DNA of 64,000 bases from Cercospora beticola (GCF_033473495.1 NC_088943.1:972001-1036000); one strand, 5' to 3'. Counted from the stretch's first letter, positions 11,001-23,474 are shown. Notes: generated from the letters alone by a model not told the origin. A program made the numbers and translations.

Positions 11001-11210
11001 ATGGTCCTCCACTTTGCGCTCTTATACACTCCCATCCTACAAGGCATCTTCGGCATCGTGCCGCTTGGATGGCCCGAGTGGAAGATTGTATTGGCGTGGA
11101 GTGCGCCGATCATCATCATTGATGAGGTGTTGAAGGCGCTTGAGAGGGCCTTCTTCATGGAGAAGGCGGATGCGCCGAACCGGATTGCGCGGAGCAAGAA
11201 AGTGGATTAG
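8088..11210 (+). CDS. nca-1: SERCA-type P2A calcium-transporting ATPase
   Basis: Three exons, 8088-8205, 8264-10737 and 10791-11210, encode 1003 aa, the usual SERCA length. It pumps cytosolic Ca2+ into the ER lumen at the cost of ATP. Motifs in order: [13 protein letters not shown] (first membrane pair), actuator TGES, the M4 site [17 protein letters not shown], phosphorylation motif [11 protein letters not shown] with Asp348 (Asp351 in animal SERCA1), [16 protein letters not shown] hinge, and M6 [16 protein letters not shown] with Ca2+ ligands. It lacks the long cytosolic termini of plasma-membrane PMCA types, and its M4/M6 motifs fit SERCA better than Golgi PMR1. ATG 8088 gives the expected [18 protein letters not shown] start. 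The symbol follows the Neurospora SERCA gene, by inference. Confidence 0.92.
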
Positions 11211-11732
11211 AGCTTCGTGTGTGATATCGAAGAGAGATTTTCTGGATCATAGGAACCGATCCTTTTAGAAATTTTCATAGAATAGAGACTTGTAGAGAAA
11301 TTAGCAGAGCTCTCGCTTGGAAAGTCGTGCCTCTGAAGATACAATTCGTCTCTTGTTGCTGAGTGAACAACTCCCATAATTGTATTTCCGATGCCTCACA
11401 TTTCGCTGTGTCGTCCCATGAAGATGTGAACTGTGAGGAAATGTGCGAAAGAAACTGTAACTTTTGATTCTTGTCTGCTAAACCTCCGGACTTTTGATGC
11501 TCTTTCACGCCCGTGCTGTGTATGATTCTTTGCAGATAAGACAGACACATGCTCCCTCCCATGTAACTAAAACAGATCAGGTCCATTATTTCCCAAGGAT
11601 CGCCTCTCCAACAACAAACAAAAAAGAGTATAGGGTATATTGCGTTTCAAAGCCCACTTTCGCTCTCGACGCATTCGCATCGCGTCACATCTCATCGCCA
11701 CCTTGCTTCAAACAACGAGAGCCCGTCACAAA
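11211..11732. other. Convergent intergenic region
   Basis: The 3' flanks of the calcium pump (+) and the GRGG-repeat gene (-). A/T-rich in the middle. No gene or terminator-like structure could be supported. Confidence 0.4.
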
Positions 11733-12254
11733 TTACTCAATCGCACTCTCATTCTCCTTGGCCAACTGCGACCCATTCTTCCCATTAGCATTCTTCTCCT
11801 TATTCAACCCCAACAACTCCTTCCCCTTATTCACCATCCCCGAAAAACTCCCCGCTCGATTCCCTCCATTATTCGGCCTCTCACTCCCCTCCTCCCCACG
11901 ACTCAACCTCTTCTCCCTCTTCCGTTCCATACTCTTATCCCTCGCCTGCTGCGCCCCACTTTTTCCCAGCGTTGTCATATTTCCTTGACCGCCGCGTCCC
12001 CAGTGATATGTCCCTTCCATTTCTTTGTTGTGGTGGGCTGGGGTGTCAACGTCTTGGGCTTGGCGGGCTTCGGAGGCGTTGGAAGGGTCGTTTTTGGCCA
12101 TGTTGCCGCTTCCGCCGCGGCCGGTGGTGTAGGTTGTGGATTTTATTGTGGGGGTTTCGAGGTCGGAGTGTTGGAGTTTGGCTTGCGGGCGGGTGTTGAG
12201 GTTTCCGGCGCCGCCGCGGCCGGTGAGGGTGGGTTTTTGGTTTTCTGCGGCCAT
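11733..12254 (-). CDS. GRGGxGN-repeat protein (DUF3602-like)
   Basis: A single exon of 173 aa from ATG 12254. Three copies of GRGG(A/S/Q)GN occur in the N-terminal half (TGRGGAGNLN, TGRGGSGNM, WGRGGQGNM), separated by polar disordered sequence. The C-terminal half is charged and rich in Lys/Arg/Asn. This spaced GRGGxGN pattern is what I know from the fungal DUF3602 family, whose function is not established. There is no signal peptide or membrane segment. It is convergent with the calcium pump and divergent from the mitochondrial coiled-coil gene at 13071. The plus-strand frame at 11640-12854 is its shadow. Confidence 0.72.
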   Translation of the reverse strand: MAAENQKPTLTGRGGAGNLNTRPQAKLQHSDLETPTIKSTTYTTGRGGSGNMAKNDPSNASEARQAQDVDTPAHHNKEMEGTYHWGRGGQGNMTTLGKSGAQQARDKSMERKREKRLSRGEEGSERPNNGGNRAGSFSGMVNKGKELLGLNKEKNANGKNGSQLAKENESAIE

Positions 12255-13070
12255 TTTTTGCTGCTGCTTCTTGGGATGTATGTGTGTGGAAGATCTTGCG
12301 ATTTGCTTCTGCGCAGAGTTGGAATTTGTGAGAGCTTGGGATTCGGCGCCGAGAAATGTTCACGCAAAAGTGAGTTTCACGGGAGAGATGATTTGCGCGG
12401 GGCAAGCAGATACGGAGGATTGCAGACGTCGGGACTTCTTATAAGCAGAACAATGCCGCCGTTTTCGGAGGGGCTGGAGAGGAGAAGGCCAAAAGGTCAA
12501 GAAGTCAAGAAACGGCTACCGTTGCTTGGGACAAAGGCCGCGACCCAAGGATTTTTTTCCTCAGACCTCATGATCAAGAAAAATGCAAGCCTCTCCCTTC
12601 ACCCGCTCCTCCTCGGCAGCGATCGAAAGTGCGTGCTCGACGTGCTTTGCGGGCTGCGCGGCGTCATTGCCGAGACGACCGCTCGACTCGGCGCGGCGAA
12701 ACGTAATGCGACCAGACATGGCTTCTGCGGTGCTTGCGATCGGTTGAGCAAACGTTCTTCTTATGCTTTCGATGGTGCCTTCTCACGTGCAGAGAGAGCG
12801 GCTGTCACATGCAAGATGCGGATTATATGGGGCTCAGGACGTGAGGTGAAGTGAAGTGAAGAGAGCAGAGATAACGGTGGTGATAGACTCGTCGCGTTTT
12901 CATTGGCGGCGCGCGACGACCAGGGTGTGTGTTGCGGGTCAGCCTGTCCTGCTCCTGCTCGTGCGCGTGCTGCAGCTTCCGCGTGACGTTTCTCACAACT
13001 CTCCAACATCTGCATCTGGACTCTGCAAACGATACCGGAGTCACTGGCACAGTACAACAGCCTTCCAGTC
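12255..13070. other. Divergent promoter region
   Basis: 816 bp between two divergent ATGs (12254 minus, 13071 plus). Contains pyrimidine-rich leader sequence near 12900-13060 and no supported gene. Confidence 0.4.
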
Positions 13071-13859
13071 ATGAGCGTTCCCGCATTGGCCTCTCGCGCC
13101 GTCCAGCGAGCCTGGACTGCAAGCTCCATTCGCCCCACCGCATCTCTTCTCCAACAAACCTCCTCACAACCTCACACTCCTCCCTGCTCCGAAAGCAGAC
13201 GAACAACCGCCACAGCAGCCTTCGCACGCAACACCTGGGCTCAACGCCGAACCACACCCTCACCCACCATCCACCATGCCGCCCGCCGTGCCTTCTCCGC
13301 CACCACCCCCAACCGCAAAGACCACCACTTCGACACCCTAAAATTCGTCCAACGCCTCCAACAAGAAGGCTTCACCGAAGAACAATCCCGCGCAATGATG
13401 GTAGTCCTCAGCGACGTAATCGAAGAATCAATCCAAAACCTCACTCGCACAATGGTCCTTCGCGAAGACCAAGAAAAAGCCACTTATACCCAGAAAGTCG
13501 ATTTCGCAAAACTTCGCTCAGAGCTCTTATCAGCCGATAGCACGGAATCGAGTCTCACGCGGGCTAGTCATGAACGGTTATCGAACGAGTTGACGAAATT
13601 GAACAATCGACTCAGGGATGAGGTGCAGAGGACGCAAGCGAGCGTGAGGCTGGATTTGAATTTGGAGAAAGGGAGGATTAGGGAGGAGGCGAATAGTCAG
13701 GATTTGAAGATCAAGGAGACGGAGACGAGGATTGAGCAGGAGAGTGCGGCGTTGAGGGAGAGGTTGGAGGCGGTGAAGTTTTCCACGTTGCAGTGGTTGA
13801 TGGGTGTTTGTACGGGTACGGCGGCGATTATTCTGGGTGTGTGGAGGTTGTTGATGTGA
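13071..13859 (+). CDS. Mitochondrial coiled-coil membrane protein, CCDC90/MCUR1/FMP32 family
   Basis: A single exon of 262 aa. The first ~85 residues are Arg/Ser/Ala/Thr-rich with almost no acid, a typical mitochondrial presequence ending near RRAFSATTPNRKDHHF. The core FDTLKFVQRLQQEGFTEEQS is the signature of the DUF1640/CCDC90 family. A long coiled coil follows (about 140-230; many Glu/Lys/Arg heptads), with one C-terminal membrane helix, WLMGVCTGTAAIILGVW (~242-258). Relatives include yeast Fmp32 and animal MCUR1, linked to cytochrome oxidase assembly and calcium uniporter regulation. Which role applies here cannot be seen from sequence. Confidence 0.85.
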   Translation: MSVPALASRAVQRAWTASSIRPTASLLQQTSSQPHTPPCSESRRTTATAAFARNTWAQRRTTPSPTIHHAARRAFSATTPNRKDHHFDTLKFVQRLQQEGFTEEQSRAMMVVLSDVIEESIQNLTRTMVLREDQEKATYTQKVDFAKLRSELLSADSTESSLTRASHERLSNELTKLNNRLRDEVQRTQASVRLDLNLEKGRIREEANSQDLKIKETETRIEQESAALRERLEAVKFSTLQWLMGVCTGTAAIILGVWRLLM

Positions 13860-16800
13860 GGGGAGAGGCATATCTGTGTATTTGGCAGCAGAAGGCAGTG
13901 GACGTAAGGAAAGGCGGTGGGCAATCTCCAGAGTGGATTAGGGACTAGTCGCAGAGCATCGAGGTGTCAAGACAAGCTGAGCGGAGAGTTGACACTCCGT
14001 GACCATGGCATCGTTGTCATATTCTGCCAATACTTGCGCATTTATGCCGGTGTGAGGGATTGCCGCCACGCCACGAATGGAGACGTGTGCATCAGAAAAT
14101 CGGCTCCCTGCACTTAAGAAACTCCGGCCGAGACGAACATGCGCTCGCTACCGTCAATCGCGGCTCTCACAATCGAAATCATAGCCTCAATTTCCTCGAA
14201 AGATGGACGACTTTGTCCATCAAACTGAGCGAACATATCCTGCGCCAGTGACACACCGCTCTGCCAAGCCGAATTGATTTCATCGCTCTCTCGTGATGTG
14301 CGAGAGCCTTCAAGGCCCCTGGGTATGGCTCTTGCGGAGAACAAATTCTATCGGCATCCATAGAGCTGCAAATCACCGCATTCAAGTTACTTCAAATCAG
14401 CCTTCATTGGCCATTCACATCAATGAGGAAAGTCTTTTTTAAAACATATATATCATTTTCTCTCAGTATTGTCGCGGACAGACTTTGTCGGCAATTGCGA
14501 TGTCTTCCACCCACACCCTCATTGTCAACTGTCTTGCCTTGGATATACGCCACTATACTCGTCGAACGGCATCAATGATGGAAAAAATCTACGGATGGTT
14601 GAACATTGCCTATGCGGTCATTCAACGTTTCTTTAGCCCTCCGCCGCGCGTTTTGGCGGATGTGTAACATAAGGCTCCTATGTGGCGGATCCATTCGGCG
14701 ACGCCGCGGAAAGGCGGAGAGAGTAGTAGCTTGTTGTACGATTTCGTCAAACTCTGCCGTTGGATCGAAGTGGAATGTCACCAAAAAGGGGGGTTGTCTT
14801 CACCGTACTGCGGTTTCGCAACTTCGGACATTGGTGCGAACGCGTTGCTTCTTCAACTCAAGTAGTCGATGCTGGGGAGGTACATGAGCGTAGTAGCGTC
14901 ACGTATATCCCGTAAAATGACATCTACGGCGCGTCTTTGCAGTGCAGTGTGTGTTCCATGCGAGAGCATATTCGTTGCGTTTTATGGTGCTGCGTGGATT
15001 TTCGAGAGTGCTAGGGGTGCGATATCCCTGTACGTCTTTCGCAGATTGACGGTCAATCGCTACTTGGGGACAGAGACTTACCAGGAGCGCGCTTTGTTGA
15101 TGGGATGCCAGTGGGCGCCGCGACTGTGATGCTGTTTGAAGCTCCAGCTGCTGCTAGAGCCTCGCCCTCAAAGCCACGCTTCATGCGGTCCGGTCCTTGG
15201 ACTACTGCCTTTGAGGCTGATTCGATTCGTCGCTGGATCAGCATCACATGGTTCATTGAGATGTTTCACACCTCGGTGAGCGAGACTAAGGTCAGGCGGC
15301 GATGGGGGATACATGAGATGCCCGACGGTAAGTCCCAGTTGCACGCCGTGGCGCTCGACATTGCGCACGGTATGCACTTGTCCGGCGTGATCGCGCGCTT
15401 AGGAGTTTGGCCTTGTCAATTCGTCTTCACGATGACAGATCTCATAGTCGTGTTACTGTTGCTGCGCAGCAAGGTCTCTCGCACGACGTATCGTATCGTC
15501 GTGCCAGTGAGGCTCAGGATATCAAGGTCGGTTCAGCAGATGCGGCGGGAGGGAGATGTTGTGCTTCATTCGTGTTCTGGACAAGACGAAGATGACTTGT
15601 GTGTAATCCTTGGACGACTAGCCGTCGTCTTCTTGGATGGACTCATGATTCAGTCGCTGTCATCTTGTGTCAAGCGCCAGTGATGTTCTGCTGAGCATAC
15701 GCCGTCCCCGTTCCCATCCAAGATGGCCGACCCGATCGGAGGGAATCACCGGTCACACCTCTGTATCGCTTTTCCTTGACGTCGTCAGTCGTCAGTGCTG
15801 TAGCGAGCGAGGAATGCTCGGTCCCTCACCGATACCACGGTTGCTGACCGTCGTCATATCTCGTCAGGGCGATGTAGAGGGCGGATTGAACAGTTCTCGA
15901 TCGGTATCGTTGTTGCTGCTGGCCGTCATTCCTCGTCAGAGCTGTGTCGACCCAGGGTTCAGCAGGACCTGAGCCATACCACTGTCTCTCTGCTGACCGT
16001 CATGAAAGGGTCATCTCGCAGAAGAGCTGCACGGCGACTTCGTCAAGCCCGTTGTGCTTGCAATTTTGGTTGAGAGGTGGCGAAGATCGAGCTGATCTAC
16101 GGTCAGAAGGACGTGCCAAACGACAAAAAGCACTCGGCAGCACTGATGAACATGAGAACGACCGAGATTTGCAGACGATGCAGAGCCTAGCATCAGGATC
16201 TACGGCAGATGTTGTTCCAGCCCTGAAGATGCCAAGACACGTGCTATCGTTACTGCCTGTCACTTGTTCGGGCAGCGCCTGCTAGGCTGAACGGCTTACA
16301 GCCTTCCCATCGCCAAGGAAGTCCGCCACAACAAGCTCCATGTCCTGCATCCCCGGCTATGCAGCCCTTTCGCCTGTCACCAGGCCCATCTAGATCGATG
16401 CGTAGGTTTGCGAAGTCATGCTCGGCGTGGGAATAATTATGGGGCTTGCTCCGAATTGGCTTTGAATCTGATGCTGGTCTGAGGCACAGCGGGTTGACTT
16501 TCCACTAGGCTGAAGAGCACTGTGAGCACGAAGATTCGATGGGGGTGACCGGCCGACTGTCCTACCTCCCTATCACCACGTGCATTATATTGCGAGCCAG
16601 GACGATGCACATCTCAGGGAGAGATCTTCAAGAGCTGCCTCGATATCTTTGGAGCTATGCCAGGTGGTGAGCTCAGTCCTGCAGCGACATGTAGCGAGCG
16701 ACATCGAGGCAATGTTGCCGACCAGGGCTGTTGGCAACATGCTCGATGTCTGACGGTCTCCGATGCGTATCCCGTAGTGTTCGCCAGCACTCATGCACGA

Positions 16801-18111
16801 ATGCCGCGGGCCGGAGGTTGCCAGCAAAACTGGGCAGGCGCTGCCGTGGGTGTGCGTTGTGAACGCCATCAATAACGCCTCCAGCGAGACTAACTGAGCC
16901 TTGCTGCCATTCCTCCCACGTGCTGTATTGCAGTAGCTTGCAAGGGGAATATGTGGGTGGCGTGCGTGAGTATTCGGTCGTCGGTCGTCCGAAGAGGCGG
17001 CATCAGAGTGGCATCAATAGGGTCTCGAATCCAAGAGGCATGGATTGTAGACACTTCCGTACGGCAAGACCGTTTGATGGGCGATCCATGTCTAAGTCGG
17101 GGGAACCTCTAAAGAACGACAAGGCACCCACGTGGCCAAGAAATATCATACTCACAAAGCCATGCACGCGTCCAGACCTCATTAGACAGATGGTGAATCC
17201 GAGATTGCCCAAACTCTGATCTGCTCGCGTGGGCAATCGCAAGACAAGATGCTTGTAGAGGACAGCTAAGATTGGCCGAGGCGCATAAGCACACGAACCA
17301 AGAGCAGTGAATTGTCCGGAAGAGTTCAGCGACGGGGTGGAGCGGTGCCAAGAGGGTCAGCGTTGGCGGAGGTGATGTTCCATCTGGAGAGAAGTGAGGT
17401 CAGCCAGCAGATCAAACACGTTGGAGAATGCGGGGAGATGATTCGCTGGTGAAACTCTCCGCCCAGAGCGCCAAGTCGCCAAGCTTTCCACTCTCTGCGC
17501 CTTCTACGAGCTTCCTCGAGCTGAGGCCGGCTCCTCCAGCATTCGCGTGGGACACAAGATGTCTTGTGGGCGAGGATCAGACCTGGGCCATTTCTTCGCT
17601 GCGGCAGGAGGCAGGCAGGGGCCGGGACAAGCAGCAGGAGCGAAGTCCTGTCGATGGAAGGCGCGGTAGAACACCAGGAAACAGCGATATGGCATGGAAA
17701 TTCTGTTGCAAAAGCACCAGCCGAAGTAAACTCGACGCCACCGCGCTCGCAATCCTCTCGCGGACGCCCACAGCGCCAAGCGCGATGGCCACCGAGCCTG
17801 CGACGCGGGCGGCACTGCAGCGACCCTCATGCGCGCTCGCCGCTAGAACGCGCCTGGAACGACGACCGCGAAACGTCGAGGGTGGGTTGCTCCCAAGATC
17901 GCCTCGCACCTCGTACCGACTCAATGAGGCCCGGCGGACGCCGTGAGAAGTCTCTTCTCGTCTCGTTGAGCCAGAGGATTTTCTTGCTATATAGTCCTCC
18001 TAGCTGCACCGCCGTTCACCTTTTCGAGTCCACAGCATCTTGTCAATACTTCACCCCAACGACCACCTTTCTTGCACGGTATCACTCGTTAGCTGATACA
18101 CCACCGTCAAG
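13860..18111. other. 4.2-kb gene-poor region
   Basis: No intact gene. A 71-bp-period repeat at 15761-16030 is listed separately. On the minus strand, 15256-14872 holds protein-like pieces with a perfect GTAAGT donor, but the continuation meets stops, so it is at most a decayed gene. Minus 14344-14114 is open but unrecognised. Four CACGTG hexamers lie at 16238, 16577, 16917 and 17129. The last 150 bases are the leader of the phosphate permease (TATATAG near 17990). Confidence 0.45.
15761..16030. repeat. Degenerate ~71-bp tandem repeat, about 4 units
   Basis: Units start near 15761, 15831, 15903 and 15975. Each shows GxTAxCxxTTGCTGxCCGTC followed by ATxTCGTCAG and a GxGCTGT/GCGATGT block. Divergence between units is high, so the array is old. 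No coding or mobile signature. Confidence 0.45.
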
Positions 18112-19964
18112 ATGGTTCTCACCGATTACACCTACGTGTTCGTGATCGGCACGTTCTTTGCCTTGCTCGATGCATACAACAACGGTGCCAACGATGTCGC
18201 CAGTGAGTAGCCTTCTACCGAGACCGCACCTGAGCACCGCTGACTTCATGACTAGACGCCTGGGCTACGTCCGTCTCCTCCAGGTCCATCTCCTACCGAT
18301 GGGCCATGGTCCTCGCTACCGTCTTCGAGATGGTAGGCGCCATCACTGTCGGTGCTCGTACCGCGGATACCATCAAGAACGGCATTATTCCCACCGATTC
18401 CTTCCGTGACAACGCCGGAGTCCAGATGTTGGCTTTCACCTGCGCTCTCGCTGGTGCCTCCATCTGGGTTATGTGGTGCACACGCCACTCCGCCCACGTC
18501 TCTTCGACATACTCTTTGATCTCCTCCGTCGCTGGTGTTGGTGTTGCCACTGCTGGTGCACGCAACGTCCAATGGGGATGGAACGGAGGTAAGGGTCTTG
18601 GTGCCATCTTCGCTGGTTTGGGCATGGCCCCAGCCATTGCAGCTGGATTTGGTGCCACCATCTTCATGTTGATCAAGGTCGTGGTCCACATGCGCTCAAA
18701 CCCAATTCCATGGTCGGTCTGGACTGCTCCATTCTTCTTCCTCATCGCCGGAACTATTTGCACGCTCTCCATCGTGTACAAGGGATCGCCAAACCTCAAG
18801 CTCAACGACAAGCCACCGCCATTCATTGCTGGTGTGACCGTCGGCACTGGCGCTGCTCTTGCAGTCCTGTCCGCCCTCTTCTTTGTGCCATTCCTGTACA
18901 TGCGCGTCATCCGCCGCGATGCTTCGATCAAATGGTACAACGTTTTCGAAGGCCCACTTCTCTTCAGACGTGCTCCACCTACCGGTGACGCTGTCGCCAC
19001 TGTGCCCAATTACGCCGTTGAGCAACACGATGATGAGGATGACAAGCAGTCCACCGAGAGCACCGTCGTCGAGTCCGCCATTTTCGAGAAGGGAGCCGCC
19101 TCTCCAGCTGTCCAGTCCCTCAGCGAGGCTGAGGCTCAGCAAGCCCAGGCCCGCTACAAGCAAGCTCAAGTCGACGCCCGCGAGAAGCTCCACCGCAAGA
19201 TCCGCAACGGCCGTGGTCCTCTCGCCTGGGCCATGCGCTACCTCCACGAGAACAAGCAGGGATCTGGCGAAATTTACGAATTCAAGAACATGGCCATTGC
19301 CATCAAGCGCATCCCAGCCATGATCGTCGTCGGTGCTCTCTACGGTTCTCACTACGACATCCACGCTGCTCAGGCCGGTATTTCTGGTACTCCAGAGGGC
19401 AACCGCATGTCTCGCGTCTACTCTCACGCACCAAAGTACCCCAACGAGGTCGAACACGCCTACTCCTTCGTCCAAGTCTTGACCGCCTGTACCGCCTCTT
19501 TCGCCCACGGTGCCAACGATGTCGGTAACGCCGTCGCTCCATGGGCCGTCATCTACTCCGCCTGGAGAACCGGCGACGCCGCAGCTTCCAAGCTTCCCGT
19601 CCCAACCTGGCAAATCGCCGTCCTCGCCGCCACCATCTCCATCGGTTTCATCACCTACGGTTACAACATCATGAAGGTCATGGGTAACAAAATCACTTAC
19701 CACTCACCTTCTCGTGGCTGTTCCATGGAGATGGGTGCCGCCATCACTGTCTTGCTCTTCTCTCAATTTAAGCTTCCAGTTTCTACTTCGATGTGCATTA
19801 CTGGTGCTACCGTCGGTGTTGGTCTCTGCAACGGAACTTGGAGAGCAGTCAACTGGCAGCGAGTCGGTCTCCTCGTGATCTCTTGGATCGCTACCATCCC
19901 AATTGCTGGTCTCATTGGTGGTATTACCATGGGTATTCTCCTCAACACTCCTCACTTCTCTTAG
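18112..19964 (+). CDS. PHO89: High-affinity phosphate permease, PHO4/PHO89 (Pit/SLC20) family
   Basis: Two exons, 18112-18202 and 18256-19964, give 599 aa. It is a plasma-membrane sodium-coupled phosphate symporter. The two inverted family signatures are present: DAYNNGANDVANAWATSVSS near residue 20-40, split by the 53-nt intron after GANDVA, and FAHGANDVGNAVAPWAVIYS in the second half. About ten hydrophobic segments flank a charged cytosolic loop (roughly 235-330, HDDEDDKQSTEST and a Gln/Ala/Lys-rich helix). The intron removes GTGAGT...CTAG and restores N-A-W. A cluster of CACGTG hexamers upstream could be sites for a Pho4/NUC-1 type factor, which is inference. The strict codon bias suggests strong expression when induced. 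Confidence 0.92.
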
Positions 19965-22900
19965 ATTGAAGCTGGATTTGTTGTACTATGGTTTACGGCA
20001 CATACATGATGATACCCGGGATTTTATGAAAGCGAGCATTTCTGTTTGATAGACTTTTTTGACGTAGCGATTGTATAATTGTCTCTCGTTCAAAACTTGG
20101 TCTCACCTGTTCCTTCTCTCGTCGTCGTCGCTTGATGTCTTCGTCGATCTTTGATGATTACATTCGTTGTGCAATGTCCAGATGCTAACCCAACTCGCCT
20201 TCTATTCGAGCTAGTTGGCGTGGCGTCCACACCTCACGCTCTCCTCACTACCTATTCCCACAGCACCCATCATCATACTCATCCAATTGCTCTCCGCCGT
20301 AAATAATTTTACAACCGAACCATGATCTCCAACGAACCATACATGTACATGTCACATGTAACAACTAAGTAAGTGAAGTCAAAATTGACTCTGAACATGG
20401 GTACCCTTTAGCCTGGCAAGCATTATAGTAACCACAAGGAAATGCCGAAGTCTTTGCGGTATGCTTGGTCAGCTTGGCAGAGATCTCTCTCCCCTGCTCC
20501 TCCCAAGACCTCGTTAATCTCTAGGCATTCATGCAGCCGAGCAAAATGGAATGGTCCGCGGCGTTGGCATCGAGAGTGGCCAACTTGTGGTGTAAAAAGA
20601 GGCAATGTGCGTATGGTATGGTATGGGTGGGTTTCTTGGGTTCCTTTCTTGCTATCATTATTGAATATTAGAAGACAACTATATTGATTATTAGAGAGAG
20701 AGTGATTCTGTTTGTAGAGGAGAGATTTTGGTGAAAATCTAGTCTTCTCCTCCTCCGATTTCAGTAAAATTCTTCAAGTTTATCTCTCAAGTCCTCAGGC
20801 TTTCGATTCATTTGTCGGCAATGTATGGTCGTCTTACACCTTCGCTTGACGCTGCATTTTTGCTCACGCGTGTTTTTTTCGCAATGCGGGGGCGAGTATG
20901 CCTAGAAAGAAAGAAGCTGGAATGCAAAAAAAGTCAGATATTATTTCAAGGAGGTGTACGTGGCGGACACGCCTGATTCAATATTCAAGAGCTGACGATA
21001 TGATCGCGCGGTAGAATCTGAGATCTGATCGTATTGAGTGCCACCATGTTGACCGCTTCTCGGACAGCAAACGCGCTGACGGATCACAGCTGCATTTCGA
21101 CTCTGGGTCTAGAGTCCAGATGAGAGACCTGCATGCATGCTGTGCCAGGATTTTTGAGGATATGTTACGGGCCATACAATGTTGTAGCAGCAGAATCGAT
21201 AGCTCTTCACTCCTATCAGCCATCGTAACAGCTTAGCTGATGATCAACATCCGACGGTATGGAATTGGTTTCAGTGATTCTCCGCCTTCGTATGCACACC
21301 TGCTGACTGCAGGTGATCAACACGGCGTAGTGGAGGAGTCTGGGCATCGCCATGCTAGGCTTTGCATGTCATGTCTCAGGAGTGTTGATTGTGCTGCCGC
21401 GTTCCTCTCGTGCAGATACAAGCTTTGCGCCGTGGCGTTAGTACTGAATTCTCGCTTTCCAATGGCTACAAAGGCCAGAGGCGTGTTGTTGTTGTTGTTG
21501 TTTACACTTGTATACGATGTTCCTGGTCCTTCTCAGGGCTGAGCATTGGTGCCTGGCAGGACTTCCTTACTGCATGCCAAGGTCATGGATGCGGAGGAGA
21601 AAAATCCTGTGACTTCTTATGTTTCAAGTCAGTGGCGCTTACCGCGAGGTTCTTCGTGCAACGTGGCTCGCCTTGGAGCCCGTTGATAGCAACGACGTGA
21701 GAAACAACCGTCTGACCCACAACGCGTAAACATGCACGTGGTTAGTCAGACAAACGCGCTGAATCCAATGGGTTTCCAATGGAGTGAAGGAGGCGTCTTG
21801 CTGCCCTTCCGGTGTTGCAGGATACGCGATCCGTTTGTCTGACCGACCTTGGGAGCCACGCGTTCTCGCGACTGTCGTCATTCGTGACTACAGCACGATA
21901 ATCGATGGCCGATCAGTGCAGCTGGTGGGAGAGCGGCGTGGTCGTGTACTCAAGTTGACTACGCGTCAAGGGATTCCGTTGGCGTTTGCCGAGCGACGCA
22001 GCATTTGCTGGTATGCTTGGCTGTAAGTCGCAAACGTGGAGTGGCTGTTTTTCCGGACAGGCATGATACATGCTGTTGAGGACGTTTTGAAACTGTGAGC
22101 TTTCCCAGTAACGATGTCTCGTTGTTTCACGGCACGTGCAGCAACAGTAGCAACGCGTGCGCACGCTCGGTTTGAGCCGAATCATCGTGGTGTATCCTGG
22201 CCGGGCGTCTGTGTACCCGCGAATCTGGCAAGGAAGAGCTGCTGCGTCGAGACATTGGCTGGGAAGGAGCTGCGGGAAGTTGTCTCCAGCACGACATCCT
22301 GCTCAGATCTGTCGGAGAAAATTGAGTTTTGCTGTCGAGAGTTCCATCAACTCTACTTGATTATTGATGAAATCGCTTAGCAAAGCGAGGTGTATATGCC
22401 TCAACGGGACTTGCCAGGAGACACGTGGGAGGATGGAGAGAAGTGGCGCGCGGCGTGTCCGGGCTTGCATGAAAAGTCGTGCTCCAGCCGCCTGGGGACT
22501 CTGCAGACGCCCGCCCGTTGAGCTCTTGTCGTGCTGTACTCTCTGCTCATCTCGCACAAATGATGATGAATCATGCGCGCGCGGCCGGTTCGACCATGCG
22601 ACGGAGGGCAGCAGCAGGATGAGTGTATGATGAGAGGCAGGAAATAGCACGCCTCCAATGTAGATCCGCCTACATGACGTTTGCGCAACCGGACGCTGCG
22701 AGATCCGTGATCATTTAAACTCGGCGCGGCGAGTCGGCTATCGCTGTGCCCATGTCTGGAGCCGCATCGTGCCACACTTTGCTGCGACGTGGTTTGACGC
22801 GCTGACTTGTGCTATCAGACCGACTCCAACTTGCATTTCCCGACTGGTACGTGGACTTGCCCAACGCGGACGGTGGCTCCTTCTGCCTCGACTGCAAGAG

Positions 22901-23474
22901 GCGAATCAGACTGGCGCAGCGCATCATGCAGTGCAGTGCCGGAAAGCCCTCATCACCACTCGTCAAGCACGCCCGCCGCCACCAAAGGCTGGCCCAGCGC
23001 CTCGGCCTCGTAGGCGAAGGTGTGGCCTGACAGGCCTCTCATTCGAGACATGCACGGGCATATACCAGCGCATTCGCGCTCGGTGCCATGCCTGTCCCGG
23101 TGAGATCTGGATTCCCCAGTCGCTGTCTCGAATGACCTGTGAGACCGCCCTCTGCTCATCATCAAGACGCGTGTTGCGCGTTGTATGAGTGCATCGGAGC
23201 TCTTTGTATACGTCCGCGATCCCTGCAACAGCACCACGGCTACGTCTCCACTCTGCACGAATTGTTGGCTTTCCCAGGACTGCGATCGGCTTCGGGGAGG
23301 CCTTGCATGAACCACTCTGTTGTACCCAGCATGCATCCGGTGCAGCTCCGCCAGCTGCATATCTGATAAACAATTCTCTACCTACTCCAATTGGTACCAC
23401 TCCACTTACTCGGGACAAGGCTCGCTCGAAGGAGTCGACGCTGGTCGGTCGATTGATTAATTGTGCATTCTGAT
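19965..23474. other. 3.5-kb gene-poor region
   Basis: The 3' flank of PHO89 followed by sequence in which no frame shows a domain, splice pattern or convincing composition. A short GTTGTTGTTGTT run lies near 21487. Many short frames on both strands overlap one another. The final ~100 bases are the leader of the gene at 23475. Confidence 0.4.

Noticed and set aside
11640..12854. Plus-strand open frame of 404 codons
   Set aside because: Antisense to the GRGG-repeat gene on the minus strand; low-complexity Leu/Pro and Gly/Val composition is the shadow of that gene.
15105..15683. Plus frame of 192 codons in the gene-poor region
   Set aside because: No recognisable feature, and the opposite strand has equally protein-like pieces; not supportable.
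22769..23418. Overlapping frames on both strands upstream of the gene at 23475
   Set aside because: High-GC sequence with many competing frames and Arg/Pro/Cys-rich products; no family signal.
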